From: JBDTMC01 sp039934475
GTDB lineage: Bacteria; Acidobacteriota; Terriglobia; Bryobacterales; Bryobacteraceae
Length of the DNA stretch: 7,182 nucleotides
Assembly: GCA_039934475.1 (NCBI GenBank)
Contig: JBDTMC010000410.1
Location: 1-7,182, forward strand
Direction of reading: 5' to 3'
A model generated the notes under the pieces. It ran no database searches and was not told the DNA's origin. It saw nothing but the letters and a program-made list of their open reading frames with translations. Every line of letters starts with the position of its first letter. The stretch's first letter is position 1. Position numbers and translations under genes: made by a program. This document shows positions 6,382 to 7,182 of this stretch, piece after piece.

Positions 6382-7182
6382 ATGGGTAATCTCGGGCAGG
6401 ACTTCCGCGTCGCCATACGCTCCTTCAAGAAATCTCCGGTCTTTGTCGCGGTCGCGGTCTTCTCGCTCGCCCTCGGCATCGGCGCCAACACGGCCATCTT
6501 CACGCTTGTGGATCAACTCCTCCTGCGGTTGCTGCCCGTCAAGGATCCACAACAACTCGTTCTGCTGTGGGGACGTGGTGAGCACTACGGCAGTAATAAC
6601 GGCCGCTACAAACTCTCCTATCCCATGTATGAGGACTTCCGCGACCATAACCAGGTTTTCAGCGGGATGTTCTGCCGTTGGGAGACTTCTTTCAGCATCA
6701 GCGATTCCGGCAAGACGGAGCGTGTGGACGGCGAACTCGTCTCCGGTTCCTATTTCCCGGTGTTGGGCGTAGGTCCTGCCCTCGGACGCGTCTTCACCCC
6801 GGAAGACGACAAAGTCCCGGGCGGCCATCCGTATGCCGTGATCAGCCACCGCTACTGGCAGAGTCGCTTCACCGGCAGTCCCGATGTGATCGGCAAGAAG
6901 CTGATGATCAACGGCTATCCCATCACCATCATCGGAGTCAGCCAGGCTGGCTTCGACGGCACTGATCCGGGCTCCGCACCGCAAATCCGCATCCCCGTGA
7001 TGATGGAAGCCCAGATGAGCCCGCAGTTCGCCGAATTCTACAGCCTCAAAACCCGACGCGGCCGCTGGGTCATGGTTTTCGGCCGGCTGAAGCCCGGTGT
7101 CACCCTCACCGAAGCGAAAACGGCCTTGCAACCCTACTTCCACCAGATGCTCGAAATGGAAGTGCTGGAGAAGGACTTTGCC
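6382..7182 (+). CDS. ADOP-type ABC permease without prefix domain, N-terminal part (runs off right edge)
   Basis: A second MacB/FtsX-type orphan permease; 267 codons are present with no stop. It opens with MGNLGQDFRVAIRSFKKSPVF, matching the segment at residues 84-99 of the first permease, so the charged prefix domain seen there is absent. An in-frame TAG at 6373-6375 rules out an upstream start in this frame. Residues about 20-50 form the first transmembrane helix (LALGIGANTAIF). The MacB-like periplasmic core follows: LSYPMYEDFRDHN, VSGSYFPVLGVGPALGRVF, VISHRYWQSRF, GKKLMINGYPITIIGV, FGRLKPGVTLTEA. A Shine-Dalgarno-like AGGAG lies at 6364-6368, 13 bases from ATG, which is rather far. No PadR gene lies next to it inside the window. 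Substrate and partner ATPase are unknown. Confidence 0.93.
   Translation, partial: MGNLGQDFRVAIRSFKKSPVFVAVAVFSLALGIGANTAIFTLVDQLLLRLLPVKDPQQLVLLWGRGEHYGSNNGRYKLSYPMYEDFRDHNQVFSGMFCRWETSFSISDSGKTERVDGELVSGSYFPVLGVGPALGRVFTPEDDKVPGGHPYAVISHRYWQSRFTGSPDVIGKKLMINGYPITIIGVSQAGFDGTDPGSAPQIRIPVMMEAQMSPQFAEFYSLKTRRGRWVMVFGRLKPGVTLTEAKTALQPYFHQMLEMEVLEKDFA

Noticed and set aside
6358..7143. 261-codon minus-strand frame under the right-hand permease
   Set aside because: It is antisense to the well-supported ADOP permease, has no recognisable domain, and its composition is typical of a shadow frame.

Overview
The window is GC-rich bacterial DNA and most probably comes from an Acidobacteria chromosome (Solibacter/Bryobacter-like; genus is a guess). 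Three things point there. Two orphan MacB/FtsX-type permeases of the acidobacterial 'ADOP' kind are present. A PadR-family regulator of the type that accompanies those permeases lies directly in front of one of them. There is also a paired DUF1592-type cytochrome-like protein and DUF1552 protein, a pair common in Acidobacteria, Planctomycetes, Verrucomicrobia and Myxobacteria.

Layout. Positions 1-1070 (minus strand) hold a two-gene unit: a PadR regulator (735-1070, GTG start), then an ADOP permease starting 3 bases after it (731) and running off the left edge. Positions 1071-1212 are a divergent promoter region with a cluster of TCGGTwA inverted repeats, a likely operator for the PadR protein. 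Positions 1213-5524 (plus strand) hold a two-gene operon: a 996-residue secreted protein with DUF1587, DUF1595, DUF1592, DUF1588 and DUF1585 blocks and two CXXCH haem-type motifs, then a 439-residue DUF1552 protein with a Tat-type leader. Positions 5521-6229 hold two HigA/VapI-family antitoxin sequences facing each other: a plus-strand copy that has lost its normal N-terminus, and an intact minus-strand gene (5894-6229). No HigB/RelE toxin is visible. Positions 6230-6381 are intergenic and carry a perfect 8-bp-stem palindrome. Positions 6382-7182 (plus strand) hold the first 267 codons of a second ADOP permease, without the N-terminal prefix, running off the right edge.

How the parts fit. The DUF1592/DUF1552 pair is an exported unit of unknown biochemical function: one partner appears Sec-exported and may carry haem, the other looks Tat-exported. 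The PadR/ADOP unit is a separate, probably self-regulated module. The antitoxin patch looks like a small accessory insertion between the operon and the second permease. I see no clearly new system. The points most worth checking are the PadR operator cluster, the toxin-less and partly broken antitoxin pair abutting the DUF1552 stop codon, and the palindrome at 6280-6300.
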